A DNA stretch of 64,000 bases, from positions 9,115 to 73,114 of the forward strand of contig CALBKH010000083.1 in assembly GCA_937892955.1 (NCBI GenBank), written 5' to 3'. Positions 1-8,435 of the stretch are shown one piece after another. How positions within the stretch are numbered: position 1 is the stretch's first letter; each line of letters starts with the position of its first letter. Source of the DNA: an uncultured Alphaproteobacteria bacterium (GTDB lineage: Bacteria > Pseudomonadota > Alphaproteobacteria > Rhizobiales > Ancalomicrobiaceae). Under the pieces are notes generated by a model. It had not been told where the DNA came from, did not search any database, and was given only the letters and a program-made list of their open reading frames with translations. Made by a program: the position numbers and the translations under genes.

Positions 1-807
1 GCCGCGATCCATCAGCGAGATGCGATCGGCCCAGCCGTCGTCGTCGTCGTGGGTGAGGTCGGCGTTGAACGGCACCAGCGGATTGACGCAGAGGAGGAGC
101 TTCGCCCCCTCCTTCAGCGCCACCGACGCGTGCAGCGTCTTCATCAAGGCGCCGTCGACGTAGTTGCGCCCGTCGATCTCCACCGGCGGGAACAGCCCGG
201 GCAGCGCCGCGGACGCCTGCACGGCGCGCGAGATCGGCACGTGGTCCCATCCCGGCGCGCCGAAGGGCACCGCCTTGCCGCTGTCGAGGTCCGTGGCGAC
301 GAGGAAGAGCTTGTGCGGCAACTCGCGGAAGTCGTCGGTGCGACCCGGCGCCGACAGGAGTTTCTGCAGGAAGGCGGAGAAACCGACGTTGTCGAAGATG
401 CCGGTCGGGATCGCCCGGCCGAGCCGCTGGAACGACGCGAAGAACCCCTTGGAGAAGGGATCGGCGAACCAGTGTTCCATCGCCTGGAAGGCGAGACCCG
501 GGATCGAGGTGAGACGCCGGATGTATTCGCCGAACGCCGGCCGGAGCAGGATCTCCGGATCGAAGGCCTCGTAGGCCGACTCGTTCTCGATGAACATCGC
601 GTGGATGTCCCGGGGCGAGAGCCCGTTGGCGAGACCGGAGGCGATCACGCCACCCGACGAGACGCCGACGTAGACGTCGCAGGCGGTGAAGTCCAGACCG
701 CGAAGGGCATCCTGGAGAGCGACGAGCGCGCCGATCTCGTAGATCGCGCCGAGCGGGCCGCCGCCCGCCAGAGCGACACCGATCTTGTGTTGATGCCGCC
801 GTGACAT
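1..807 (-). CDS. Patatin-like phospholipase (3' end outside window)
   Basis: The translated minus strand begins MSRRHQHKIGVALAGGG and carries the patatin hallmarks: a glycine-rich oxyanion loop (GGGPLGAIYEIG), the nucleophile elbow GVSSGG about 60 residues in, and the Asp of the Ser-Asp dyad in YVDGAL about 180 residues later. The family cleaves acyl esters of phospholipids or neutral lipids. The ATG at 805-807 has a GGAGG ribosome site eight bases upstream. 269 codons are visible and the gene runs off the left edge, so the C-terminus is unknown. No signal peptide or membrane segment is evident. Its neighbour, transcribed the same way, is a phasin, which suggests a role in storage-lipid or membrane-lipid turnover (inference). 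Family assignment is secure; the substrate is not. Confidence 0.85.
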   Translation of the reverse strand, partial: MSRRHQHKIGVALAGGGPLGAIYEIGALVALQDALRGLDFTACDVYVGVSSGGVIASGLANGLSPRDIHAMFIENESAYEAFDPEILLRPAFGEYIRRLTSIPGLAFQAMEHWFADPFSKGFFASFQRLGRAIPTGIFDNVGFSAFLQKLLSAPGRTDDFRELPHKLFLVATDLDSGKAVPFGAPGWDHVPISRAVQASAALPGLFPPVEIDGRNYVDGALMKTLHASVALKEGAKLLLCVNPLVPFNADLTHDDDDGWADRISLMDRG

Positions 808-908
808 GCACCGATCCTCCGTTCACGGGACGGAAGCGACGACTTCGCCCGGGCGGGAGCGAATCTCGCCCCCGCTCCGGGAAAGTCGACCTCACGGCCG
901 GGAGGACG

Positions 909-1451
909 TCAACCGGCGAGGTCCGTCTTGACCTCTTCGACGGCCTTTTCCGCCGCGACCTTCACGCGCTTGGCCGACGCGGCGACCTTCTTGGTGGTCA
1001 TCTTCACCACCTGGGCCGTCTCGCCGACCGCTTCCATCACCGCTTCACCGGCCTTGCCGGCTTCCTTCTGGGTGGTGCCGGAGAGCTTCTTGGTGGCGGC
1101 GGTCAATTCGTGGATGCGGGCCGACAGCGCGTCGATGTCCTTCTTGGTCGGAACGTTGAGGCTGTTGAGGGCGCGGGCGACGCGCTCTTCGAACACGCTC
1201 TCGAGCTTGTCCCAGGTGCCGGTGGCGGCCTTGCGGGCCTCGGCGACCTTGTCTTCGGCGGCTTCACGGGTGCGCTTCTGGATGGTCTCGCCTTCCTTCA
1301 CCAGGGCTTCGAACACCTTGGTGCCCTCTTCCTGCGCCTTGGCGAAGGCGCCGAGGCCGGCGAGCCAGATCTGATGCGCGGAATCCTTGATGGTCTGGGC
1401 GAGCTGCGTCTCACTCGAACCACCGGCGAGAGCTTTGAGCTTCTTGGCCAT
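909..1451 (-). CDS. Phasin, polyhydroxyalkanoate granule-associated protein (PhaI/PhaF type)
   Basis: 180 residues. The N-terminal half (about residues 15-110) matches the PhaI/PhaF phasin type: IWLAGLGAFAKAQEEG followed by a long amphipathic helix and the NVPTKKDIDALSARI heptad stretch used for oligomerisation. The last 60 residues are rich in Lys, Ala and Val, like the basic tail of PhaF that can bind nucleic acid. Such proteins coat PHA granules and help share them between daughter cells. The cell therefore probably stores polyhydroxybutyrate, although no PHA synthase is in this window. It is transcribed away from the fatty acyl-CoA reductase, and 279 bases separate the two starts. Confidence 0.85.
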   Translation of the reverse strand: MAKKLKALAGGSSETQLAQTIKDSAHQIWLAGLGAFAKAQEEGTKVFEALVKEGETIQKRTREAAEDKVAEARKAATGTWDKLESVFEERVARALNSLNVPTKKDIDALSARIHELTAATKKLSGTTQKEAGKAGEAVMEAVGETAQVVKMTTKKVAASAKRVKVAAEKAVEEVKTDLAG

Positions 1452-1730
1452 GATCTCGATCCTTCTGTTCCATGTCTCGCCACCCGGCGGGTGAGCGGTC
1501 TCGTTCGATGAGGTGAAGATAGCGATTGCTTTTAGAAACGGTCACCTAATCGACATGGACCCCGTCGAATTCTCGGAGATGCCTGCCGCGGCTCGAAATT
1601 TCGGTGTGTGATGCTGGCCGCTGCGGCCGATCCCGGGGGGCTTTTCACCGGCGAGACAGGGGTTACACTGGGTCAACGGCGCCGACTACGGCGATCCTCA
1701 CGCCGAGGCGAGCGCCAGGGGGAAACGACC
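1452..1730. other. Divergent intergenic region, phasin / acyl-CoA reductase
   Basis: 279 bases between two divergent starts, so promoters for both genes should lie here. The stretch around 1515-1560 is locally AT-richer than its surroundings. I see no clear inverted repeat or recognisable operator. An open frame begins at 1608 in frame with the reductase, but the reductase family starts at the ATG at 1731. Confidence 0.4.
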
Positions 1731-3716
1731 ATGATCTATTTCGTCACCGGCGCCAGCGGCTTCATCGGCAAGCGCCTCGTGCGTACCTTGCTGGCGCGGC
1801 CGAAGACCACGGTCCATTTCCTGATGCGCCGGCCGACGCCGGAGCGCGTCGGCCGGCTGCTCGCCTTCTGGGGGGTCGACGCCAGCCGGGCGATCCCGGT
1901 CGAGGGCGATCTGACCAAGCCGGCGCTCGGCATCGACGAAGCCGAGACGAAGAAGCTCGCCGGCAAGGTGACCCACGTCTTCCACCTCGCCGCCATCTAC
2001 GACCTCGAGGCCGATCCCGAAGCCGAGATGGTCGCCAACATCGAGGGCACCCGCAACGCCGTGCGCTTCGCCGAGGCGATCCGGGCGAAGCACTTCCACC
2101 ACGTCTCCTCGATCGCCGCCGCCGGCATGTACGACGGCGTCTTCCGCGAGGACATGTTCGAGGAGGCGACCGGTCTCGACCATCCCTATTTCGCCTCCAA
2201 GCACCAGGCCGAGAAGGTGGTGCGCGGCGAGTGCAAGGTGCCGTGGCGGATCTATCGCCCCGGCATCGTCGTCGGCGATTCCATGACCGGCGAGATCGAC
2301 AAGATCGACGGCCCCTACTACTTCTTCAAACTCATCCAGAAGCTGCGCCGCATGTTGCCGCCGTGGATGCCGACCATCGGCATCGAGGGCGGGCGCATCA
2401 ACATCGTCCCGGTCGACTTCGTCGTCGCCGCGCTCGATCACATCGCCCATCTCGACGGTCACGACGGCGGCTGCTTCCACCTCACCGACCCCGAGCCGCG
2501 GCGCGTCGGCGACGTCCTCGCCATCTTCGCTTCGGCCGCCCACGCGCCGCGCATGGCGGCGCGGGTCAACGCCGCCCTCTTCGGCTTCGTGCCCCAGGCG
2601 CTGATCCGGCCGCTGATGGCGCTGACTCCGGTCCGCCGCATCCAGAAGACGGTGATGAAGGAGCTCGGCCTGCCGCCGGACATCTTCCGCTTCGTCAACT
2701 ACCCGACCCGCTTCGACGCCCGCGAGGCCCAGCGCCTGCTCGAACCGGCCGGCATCCGCGTCCCCCACATCGAGGACTACGCCTGGCGGCTGTGGGACTA
2801 CTGGGAGCGCCATCTCGACCCCGAACTGTTCATCGATCGATCGCTCAAAGGCCGGGTCGCGGGCCGCGTCGTGGTCGTCACCGGCGGCTCGGCCGGCATC
2901 GGCAAGGCCACCGCCTTCAAGCTCGCCGGCGCCGGCGCCAAGACCGTCATCGTCGCCCGCGACACCGAGAAGCTCGAAGCGGCCCGACAGGAAGCCGCCG
3001 CCCAGGGCCTCACCGTCCTCACCTACTCCGCCGATGTCACCGACGCCGAGCAGTGCGCCGATCTGGTCCGCCGGCTGCACGAGGATCACGGCGGCGTCGA
3101 CATCCTGGTCAACAACGCCGGCCGCTCGATCCGCCGCGGCATCGAAGGGTCCTACGACCGCTTCCACGACTTCGAGCGGACCATGCAGGTGAACTATTTC
3201 GGCGCCCTGCGCCTCACCCTCGGCCTGTTGCCGAAGATGACCGAGAAGCGCCACGGCCACATCGTCAACATCTCCTCGATCGGCGTGCTGACCAACGCCC
3301 CGCGCTTCTCGGCCTATGTCGCCTCCAAGGCGGCGCTCGACGCCTGGACGCGCTGCGCCGCGTCCGAATTCCTCGATCGCGGCGTCGAGTTCACCACCAT
3401 CAACATGCCGCTGGTGCGCACCGAGATGATCGCGCCCACCAAGTTCTACCGCCACGTCCCGACCCTCTCGCCGGAGGAGGCGGCGGATCTGGTGGTCCAG
3501 GCGATCGTCATGAAGCCGGCGCGGGTCGCCACCCAACTCGGCATCTTCGGTCAGGTGATCTACGCCGTGTCGCCGAAACTGGCGCAGGCGATCATGAACA
3601 CCACCTTCCGCATGTTCCCGGATTCGGACGCGGCGCGGAACGCCAAGCCCGGCGAGGAGATGCCGACGGCCGATCAGATCACCGTCACGCAGATCATGCG
3701 CGGCCTGCATCTGTGA
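1731..3716 (+). CDS. Bifunctional alcohol-forming fatty acyl-CoA reductase (two SDR domains)
   Basis: 661 residues made of two Rossmann domains. Residues 1 to about 370 form an extended-SDR/NAD_binding_4 domain (MIYFVTGASGFIGKRL, later YFASKHQAEK). Residues about 380-661 form a classical SDR (VVVTGGSAGIGKATA, NNAGRS, and YVASK as the YxxxK catalytic pair). From memory the length and many segments (HFHHVSSIAAAGM, GPYYFFKLIQK, SSIGVLTNAPRFSAYVASK) are very close to the Marinobacter enzyme Maqu_2507, which reduces fatty acyl-CoA through the aldehyde to the fatty alcohol with NADPH. The ATG at 1731 gives the family's exact N-terminus and follows a GGGGGAAA ribosome site. Together with the nearby phasin, acyl-CoA ligase and lipases, it suggests fatty alcohol or wax ester formation. 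No wax synthase lies in the window. Confidence 0.9.
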   Translation: MIYFVTGASGFIGKRLVRTLLARPKTTVHFLMRRPTPERVGRLLAFWGVDASRAIPVEGDLTKPALGIDEAETKKLAGKVTHVFHLAAIYDLEADPEAEMVANIEGTRNAVRFAEAIRAKHFHHVSSIAAAGMYDGVFREDMFEEATGLDHPYFASKHQAEKVVRGECKVPWRIYRPGIVVGDSMTGEIDKIDGPYYFFKLIQKLRRMLPPWMPTIGIEGGRINIVPVDFVVAALDHIAHLDGHDGGCFHLTDPEPRRVGDVLAIFASAAHAPRMAARVNAALFGFVPQALIRPLMALTPVRRIQKTVMKELGLPPDIFRFVNYPTRFDAREAQRLLEPAGIRVPHIEDYAWRLWDYWERHLDPELFIDRSLKGRVAGRVVVVTGGSAGIGKATAFKLAGAGAKTVIVARDTEKLEAARQEAAAQGLTVLTYSADVTDAEQCADLVRRLHEDHGGVDILVNNAGRSIRRGIEGSYDRFHDFERTMQVNYFGALRLTLGLLPKMTEKRHGHIVNISSIGVLTNAPRFSAYVASKAALDAWTRCAASEFLDRGVEFTTINMPLVRTEMIAPTKFYRHVPTLSPEEAADLVVQAIVMKPARVATQLGIFGQVIYAVSPKLAQAIMNTTFRMFPDSDAARNAKPGEEMPTADQITVTQIMRGLHL

Positions 3717-3723
3717 AACCGAG

Positions 3724-3790
3724 CGCACGGATTTTCGACCCGGTCGGAAACCCGTGTGCGAAGGCGAGCCCGACCGGCGTCGGCCGGCCG
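3724..3790. repeat. Intergenic hairpin repeat, copy A
   Basis: This lies between the convergent reductase and lipase genes. It has an imperfect hairpin (CGCACGG ... CCGTGTGCG, about 3724-3760) followed by a core reading GAAGGCGAGCCCGA then CCGGCGTCGGCCGG (3760-3787). The same core, with one extra A, recurs at 36561-36588 behind a different hairpin, so this is a dispersed element and not just a gene-specific terminator. It may also end transcription from both sides. Confidence 0.6.
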
Positions 3791-3795
3791 GTCCG

Positions 3796-4725
3796 TCAAG
3801 ATCCCGAGTCGAGCGATGCCGCGGGCGCCCCGTCGTCCGCGGCGAGATCGGCGACGACGAGATCGCGGATCCGCGGCGAGAAGGCCATGGCGACGTGGCC
3901 CATCCCCGCCACCACGATCTCGCGCGCCCCGGCGAGCCGGCTCGTCGCCTGCGGCACGACGATCTGATCGCCGGTGCTCCACACCGTGAGCGTCGGCACG
4001 TCGGTCGTCTCCACCGTGTTCAGCTCGGCGAGCCAGGGGTTGCCCGGCTCCATCTGGCGGGCGTTGCGACCGAGCCCGAGGCGGGCGACCACGGTGCCGT
4101 GATGCGGTCCGCCGAGGGTGACGAAGCGGGCAACCCGCGCCGTCCCCGCCTTGCGCATCGCCGCACGCGCCACCAACCCGCCCATCGAATGGGTCACCAG
4201 CACGACCGCGTCGGCGCCGGTCTCCGCGATGAGCGCGTCGATGCGCTCGACGAGGCGATCGGCCAGGATCTCGATGTCGGAGAACGGCGTCTCCAGCGTG
4301 ATCGTCGCCACCGCGAAGCCGCGGGCCTCGAGCTGGCGGCGGATCCACCACCAGAAGCCGCGATTGCACATGTAGCCGTGGACGAGCAGCACCGGCCGCC
4401 GCCCCGGCGGCAGCCGTCCGACGGCGTCCGACCCCATCCACACCCGCTCGAACGGCATGATCACCGCGAAGGCGAGGACGACGCCGAACCATTCGGTGAG
4501 GAAATCGGCGATCGTCGGCCCTCCCACTCCCGCCGGCCGCGGCGACGCGCCGACGACGGCGATCACGTAGGCGGGCAGAAGCAGCAGCGCCTGGAGGACG
4601 AAGAAGAGCCCGACCAGTCCGACCACGGCGCCGAACCCGCCGACCTCGGCCGCGAGCGTCGGATGGAGAAGCGCCAGTACGAGGACCTCGATCGACAGGA
4701 TCGCCCGCAGCACCCGTACCAACAT
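3796..4725 (-). CDS. Membrane-anchored alpha/beta hydrolase (lipase/esterase)
   Basis: 309 residues. The first about 65 residues contain two hydrophobic segments (FFVLQALLLLPAYVIAVV is the second), so the protein is probably membrane-anchored. The catalytic domain follows: LLVHGYMCNRGFWWW is the oxyanion HG motif, THSMGGLVARAA is the nucleophile elbow around Ser-164, LTVWSTGDQIV carries the acid, and MGHVAM the catalytic His. This is the triacylglycerol lipase/PGAP1-like type, often acting on esters at the cell envelope. The ATG at 4723-4725 has GGGAG a few bases upstream on the minus strand. It diverges from the acyl-CoA ligase, so the released fatty acids may be what that enzyme activates (inference). 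Confidence 0.8.
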   Translation of the reverse strand: MLVRVLRAILSIEVLVLALLHPTLAAEVGGFGAVVGLVGLFFVLQALLLLPAYVIAVVGASPRPAGVGGPTIADFLTEWFGVVLAFAVIMPFERVWMGSDAVGRLPPGRRPVLLVHGYMCNRGFWWWIRRQLEARGFAVATITLETPFSDIEILADRLVERIDALIAETGADAVVLVTHSMGGLVARAAMRKAGTARVARFVTLGGPHHGTVVARLGLGRNARQMEPGNPWLAELNTVETTDVPTLTVWSTGDQIVVPQATSRLAGAREIVVAGMGHVAMAFSPRIRDLVVADLAADDGAPAASLDSGS

Positions 4726-4898
4726 GTCCGAACACTCCCTCTCGGCGAGCCGGCGCCGCCGAAAATCTCGCGCATATCGTAATTCTACTATCGGCCGTCA
4801 TCCGCTCCGAGTCCGCTTCCTTGCGGATCGGTGCTGGTCTATTCTCGCCGCAAAACAGGGGAACCGGGACAATCCGGCCCCGAAGGGGAGAGACCGCC

Positions 4899-6593
4899 AT
4901 GGCGACTTCGGGTCACCTGCATTTCCAGAACTACCCCGCCGGCGTACCGCACACCGTCGATGTCGAAGAGTTCCGTTCCGTCGCCGAGGTCTTCGAGAAG
5001 AGCGTCGCCGCCTACGCCGACCGCATCGCCTACATCAACATGGGCAAGGCGATCACCTATCGCGAGCTCGACGAGTTGTCGCGCCGTTTCGGCGCCTATC
5101 TGCAATCCCGCGTCGGTCTGAAGAAGGGCGCCCGCGTGGCGCTGATGATGCCCAACCTGCTGCAGTATCCGGTCGCCCTCTTCGGCGCGCTGCGCGCCGG
5201 CTGCACCGTGGTCAACTGCAATCCGCTCTACAGCGCCCGCGAGCTCCATCACCAGCTGACCGATTCCGGCGCCGAGGCGATCGTCGTCGTCGAGAACTTC
5301 GCCCACGTGGTCGCCGAGGTGGCCGACAAGACCGCCCTCAAGGCGGTGTTCACCACCGGCCTCGGCGACATGCTCGGCTTTCCCAAGGGCGCCATCGTCA
5401 ATCTGGTGGTCAAACACGTGAAGAAGATGGTGCCGGCCTGGAACATCCCCGGCGCGATCTCCTTCAGCACCGCCGTGGCGGAGGGGCGCGGCCTGCCGTG
5501 GACGCCGGTTTCGACCGACCTGACGGACATCGCCTTCCTGCAATACACCGGCGGCACCACCGGCGTACCGAAAGGCGCGATGCTGACCCATGGCAACATC
5601 GTCGCCAATCTGACCCAGGCCCATGCCTGGATCCGCCCGGCGGTCGACGAGAAGGGCGAGACCATCGTCACCGCGTTGCCGCTCTACCACATCTTCGCGC
5701 TCACCGCGAACTGCCTGACCTTCATGAAGATCGGCGCCTCGAACCTGTTGATCACCAACCCGCGCGACATCCCCGGCTTCGTCAAGGAACTGGCGAAACA
5801 GAAGTTCACCGTCATCACCGGCGTGAACACGCTGTTCAACGCCCTGCTCAACAACCCCGAATTCGGCAAGCTCGACTTCTCGAAGCTGAAGCTGGTGCTC
5901 GGCGGCGGCATGGCGGTGCAGCGCCCGGTGGCCGAGCGCTGGAAGGAGGTCACCGGCACGACCCTGCTCGAGGCCTACGGCCTGACCGAGACCTCGCCGG
6001 CGGTGACCATCAACCCCCTCGATCTGCCGGCCTACAACGGCTCGATCGGCCTGCCGATCCCCAACACCGAGATCGCCCTGCGCGACGACGAGGGCAACGA
6101 CGTCGCCGACGGCGAACGCGGCGAGTTGTGCGTGCGCGGGCCGCAGGTGATGAAGGGCTACTGGAACCGGCCGGACGACACCGCGGCGGTGATGACCGGC
6201 GACGGCTTCCTCAAGACCGGCGACATCGCCATCGTCGACGAGGGCGGCTTCGTCCACATCGTCGACCGCAAGAAGGACATGATCCTCGTCTCGGGATTCA
6301 ACGTCTATCCCAACGAGATCGAAGAGGTGCTCGCCGCCCATCCCGGCGTGCTCGAGGCCGGCGTCGTCGGCGTCCCCGACGCCAAATCCGGCGAGGCGGT
6401 CAAGGTGGTGGTGGTCAAGAAGGACCCCGACCTCTCGGCCGAGGACCTGCTCGAGCACTGCCGCAAGAACCTCACCGGCTACAAGATGCCGCGCTACGTC
6501 GAGTTCCGCACCGAACTGCCGAAGACCAACGTCGGCAAGGTGCTGCGCCGCGCCCTGCGCGACGATCTCCCGGGCTCCGCCCCGCCGAAGTGA
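4899..6593 (+). CDS. fadD: Long-chain fatty-acid--CoA ligase (AMP-binding family)
   Basis: 564 residues, a normal FadD length. It shows the P-loop-like AMP motif YTGGTTGVPKGAMLTHGN, the A5 motif EAYGLTETSPA, the hinge region TGDIAIVDEGGFVHIVDRKKDMI and the C-terminal catalytic lysine in LPKTNVGKVLRR. The enzyme forms an acyl-adenylate and then acyl-CoA, feeding beta-oxidation, PHA or the fatty acyl-CoA reductase upstream. The start chosen is the ATG at 4899, eight bases after GGGGAGAG. The frame stays open further upstream but without family similarity. No signal peptide. It could equally be a medium-chain ligase, because chain length cannot be read from the sequence. Confidence 0.88.
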   Translation: MATSGHLHFQNYPAGVPHTVDVEEFRSVAEVFEKSVAAYADRIAYINMGKAITYRELDELSRRFGAYLQSRVGLKKGARVALMMPNLLQYPVALFGALRAGCTVVNCNPLYSARELHHQLTDSGAEAIVVVENFAHVVAEVADKTALKAVFTTGLGDMLGFPKGAIVNLVVKHVKKMVPAWNIPGAISFSTAVAEGRGLPWTPVSTDLTDIAFLQYTGGTTGVPKGAMLTHGNIVANLTQAHAWIRPAVDEKGETIVTALPLYHIFALTANCLTFMKIGASNLLITNPRDIPGFVKELAKQKFTVITGVNTLFNALLNNPEFGKLDFSKLKLVLGGGMAVQRPVAERWKEVTGTTLLEAYGLTETSPAVTINPLDLPAYNGSIGLPIPNTEIALRDDEGNDVADGERGELCVRGPQVMKGYWNRPDDTAAVMTGDGFLKTGDIAIVDEGGFVHIVDRKKDMILVSGFNVYPNEIEEVLAAHPGVLEAGVVGVPDAKSGEAVKVVVVKKDPDLSAEDLLEHCRKNLTGYKMPRYVEFRTELPKTNVGKVLRRALRDDLPGSAPPK

Positions 6594-6733
6594 CGGACCT
6601 CGGTTCGAAGACCGGAAGGCCGCGGCCCGCCCGCGGCCTTCGCCGTTCACGGACCACCCCTCGGCACGGCCGCGCGCCGGCCTCCCCTTCGATCGCACGG
6701 GATCACCCGCCGATGCAGAGCCGCACCGGGGGG

Positions 6734-6751
6734 ATTGACGAATACGTCAAT
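6734..6751. promoter_or_regulatory. Perfect 7-bp inverted repeat, TetR-type operator candidate
   Basis: ATTGACG-aata-CGTCAAT, an 18-base palindrome 62 bases upstream of the DUF4442 start. The arm length and short spacer are typical of TetR-family operators that control fatty-acid genes. TTGACG inside it could also serve as a -35 element, so a bound repressor would cover the promoter. No regulator gene is adjacent. Confidence 0.5.
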
Positions 6752-6812
6752 TCGTTATCTCAAAGGAGAGACATTCCACCTCGGCCCGTCGCCGCCCCGA
6801 CGAGGAACGACG

Positions 6813-7274
6813 ATGAAGACCAACACCTTCCGCCGCCTGATGAACCTCTGGCCGCCGTTCTTCTTCGCCGGCATCCGGGTCGCCCGGATCGCCGAAGACT
6901 GGCGCGAGGTCGAGGTCGAATTGCATCTCGGCCGGCTCAATCGCAACTATGTCGGCGTCCATTTCGGCGGTTCGCTCTTCGCCATGACCGACCCGTTCTA
7001 CATGCTGATGCTGGTCCACATCCTCGGCCGCGACTACACCGTCTGGGACAAGGCGGCGACCATCGACTACGTCAAGCCGGGCCGCGGCACCGTCACCGCG
7101 CGGTTCCGCCTGGAGGACGCGCGCATCGACGAGATCCGCGCCGCCGCCGCCGACGGATCGAAGGTCCTGCCGGTCTTCCGCTGCGATGTCCACGACACCG
7201 AAGGCGATCTCGTCGCCCGCATCGATCGCACCCTCTACGTCCGCCGCAAACGCGACGCCACACCCGTGTCCTGA
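6813..7274 (+). CDS. DUF4442 hotdog-fold protein, probable acyl-CoA thioesterase
   Basis: 153 residues, typical for the family. It matches DUF4442, related to the C-terminal domain of YiiD: RLNRNYVGVHFGGSLFAMTDPFYMLM, then DYTVWDKAATIDYVKPGRG and a C-terminal strand LVARIDRTLYVR. The hotdog fold usually binds acyl-CoA, and members are predicted thioesterases, though no activity is shown for this group. The start is the ATG at 6813 with CGAGGAA nine bases upstream. An AAGGAGAG at 6762-6769 has no usable start behind it. The TetR-type palindrome at 6734 suggests regulation by lipid supply (inference). Confidence 0.7.
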   Translation: MKTNTFRRLMNLWPPFFFAGIRVARIAEDWREVEVELHLGRLNRNYVGVHFGGSLFAMTDPFYMLMLVHILGRDYTVWDKAATIDYVKPGRGTVTARFRLEDARIDEIRAAAADGSKVLPVFRCDVHDTEGDLVARIDRTLYVRRKRDATPVS

Positions 7275-7403
7275 CCCCGCCGCTCGACGGCCTTCCGACA
7301 CACTCGCGAAAACCGCCCCTTGTCGGGAGGCGGCCACCGTGATCCCTTCTGCGGAGGAATCGACGGCCGGCGCGAGGCGCTCGCGGACCGAGGAGGTGTG
7401 TGC

Positions 7404-8435
7404 GTGTCGGGTGAGGTGGCGAGCCGGTTCGGCGTGTTGTGGCTGCAGGCGGGCGCCTGCGGCGGCTGCTCCATGGCCTTCCTCGACCACGGCCGCCGCG
7501 GTGTCTTCGCCGACCTCGAGGCCTTCGGTATCGATCTCCTGTGGCACCCCTCGCTGTCGGAGGCGACCGGCGAGGAGGTGGTGGAGATCCTCCAGGGCAT
7601 CGTCGACGGCCGTGTCCCCCTCGACGCTCTGGTGGTCGAGGGTACGGTCCTCACCGCCCCGAACGGCACCGGCCGCTTCCAGATGCTCGCCGGCACCGGA
7701 GCGAGCCTGCTCGACTGGATCCGCCGGCTGGCGCCGAAGGCCCGCCACATCGTCGCCGTCGGCAGTTGCGCCGCCTTCGGCGGCATTCCCGCCGCTTCGC
7801 CCGACCCCGGCGAGGGCGTCGGCCTCCAATACGACGGAATCGACCGCGGCGGCGCGCTCGGTGCCGGCCATCGCGGCACCGCCGGCCTGCCGGTCGTCAA
7901 CGTCGCCGGCTGCGCCCCCCACCCCGGCTGGATCGTCGAGACGCTGATCGCGCTGGCCGCCGGCGATCTCGCCGCGACCGATCTCGACGCGCTCGGCCGC
8001 CCGAAATTCTTCGCCGACCACCTCGCCCACCACGGCTGTTCGCGCAACGAGTTCTACGAGTTCAAGGCGAGCGCCGAGGTCGCCTCCGACCGCGGCTGCC
8101 TGATGGAGCACCTCGGCTGCAAGGCGACGCAGGCGGTCGGCGACTGCAACCAGCGCGCCTGGAACGGCTCGGGCTCCTGCACCGACGGCGGCTACGCCTG
8201 CATCGCCTGTACCTCGCCCGAGTTCGAGCGCGCCCGCGGCTTCCTGGCGACGCCGAAGATCGCCGGCATCCCCGTCGGCCTGCCGCTCGACATGCCCAAG
8301 GCCTGGTTCATGGCCCTCGCCGCCCTGTCGAAATCGGCGACGCCGAAACGGGTGCGGCTCAACGCCGTGAAGGATCACGTGGTCGTCCCACCGGGACGCG
8401 CCAAACGCTGGGGCGCGGAAGGAGGAGACGGTTGA
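7404..8435 (+). CDS. hupU: Regulatory (H2-sensing) [NiFe]-hydrogenase small subunit
   Basis: 343 residues. It starts directly with the Fe-S domain (FGVLWLQAGACGGCSMAF) and has no twin-arginine signal peptide, unlike HupS, which is the signature of cytosolic sensor hydrogenases (HupU/HoxB). Proximal cluster cysteines are in GACGGC and VGSCAAFGG. Distal and medial cluster ligands follow in HHGCSRNEF, GCLMEHLGCK and YACIACTSPEF. With HupV it senses H2 and passes the signal to the HupT kinase. I chose the GTG at 7404, seven bases after GAGGAGG; GTGs at 7398 and 7416 are alternatives. It overlaps hupV by TTGA. Confidence 0.9.
   Translation: MSGEVASRFGVLWLQAGACGGCSMAFLDHGRRGVFADLEAFGIDLLWHPSLSEATGEEVVEILQGIVDGRVPLDALVVEGTVLTAPNGTGRFQMLAGTGASLLDWIRRLAPKARHIVAVGSCAAFGGIPAASPDPGEGVGLQYDGIDRGGALGAGHRGTAGLPVVNVAGCAPHPGWIVETLIALAAGDLAATDLDALGRPKFFADHLAHHGCSRNEFYEFKASAEVASDRGCLMEHLGCKATQAVGDCNQRAWNGSGSCTDGGYACIACTSPEFERARGFLATPKIAGIPVGLPLDMPKAWFMALAALSKSATPKRVRLNAVKDHVVVPPGRAKRWGAEGGDG

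Noticed and set aside
1731..3716. Two SDR genes joined by a frameshift or assembly error
   Set aside because: The length and domain order are the same as in known bifunctional fatty acyl-CoA reductases, so one gene is expected.
1698..3728. Long minus-strand frame opposite the acyl-CoA reductase
   Set aside because: Same reason: a shadow of a well-conserved plus-strand gene.
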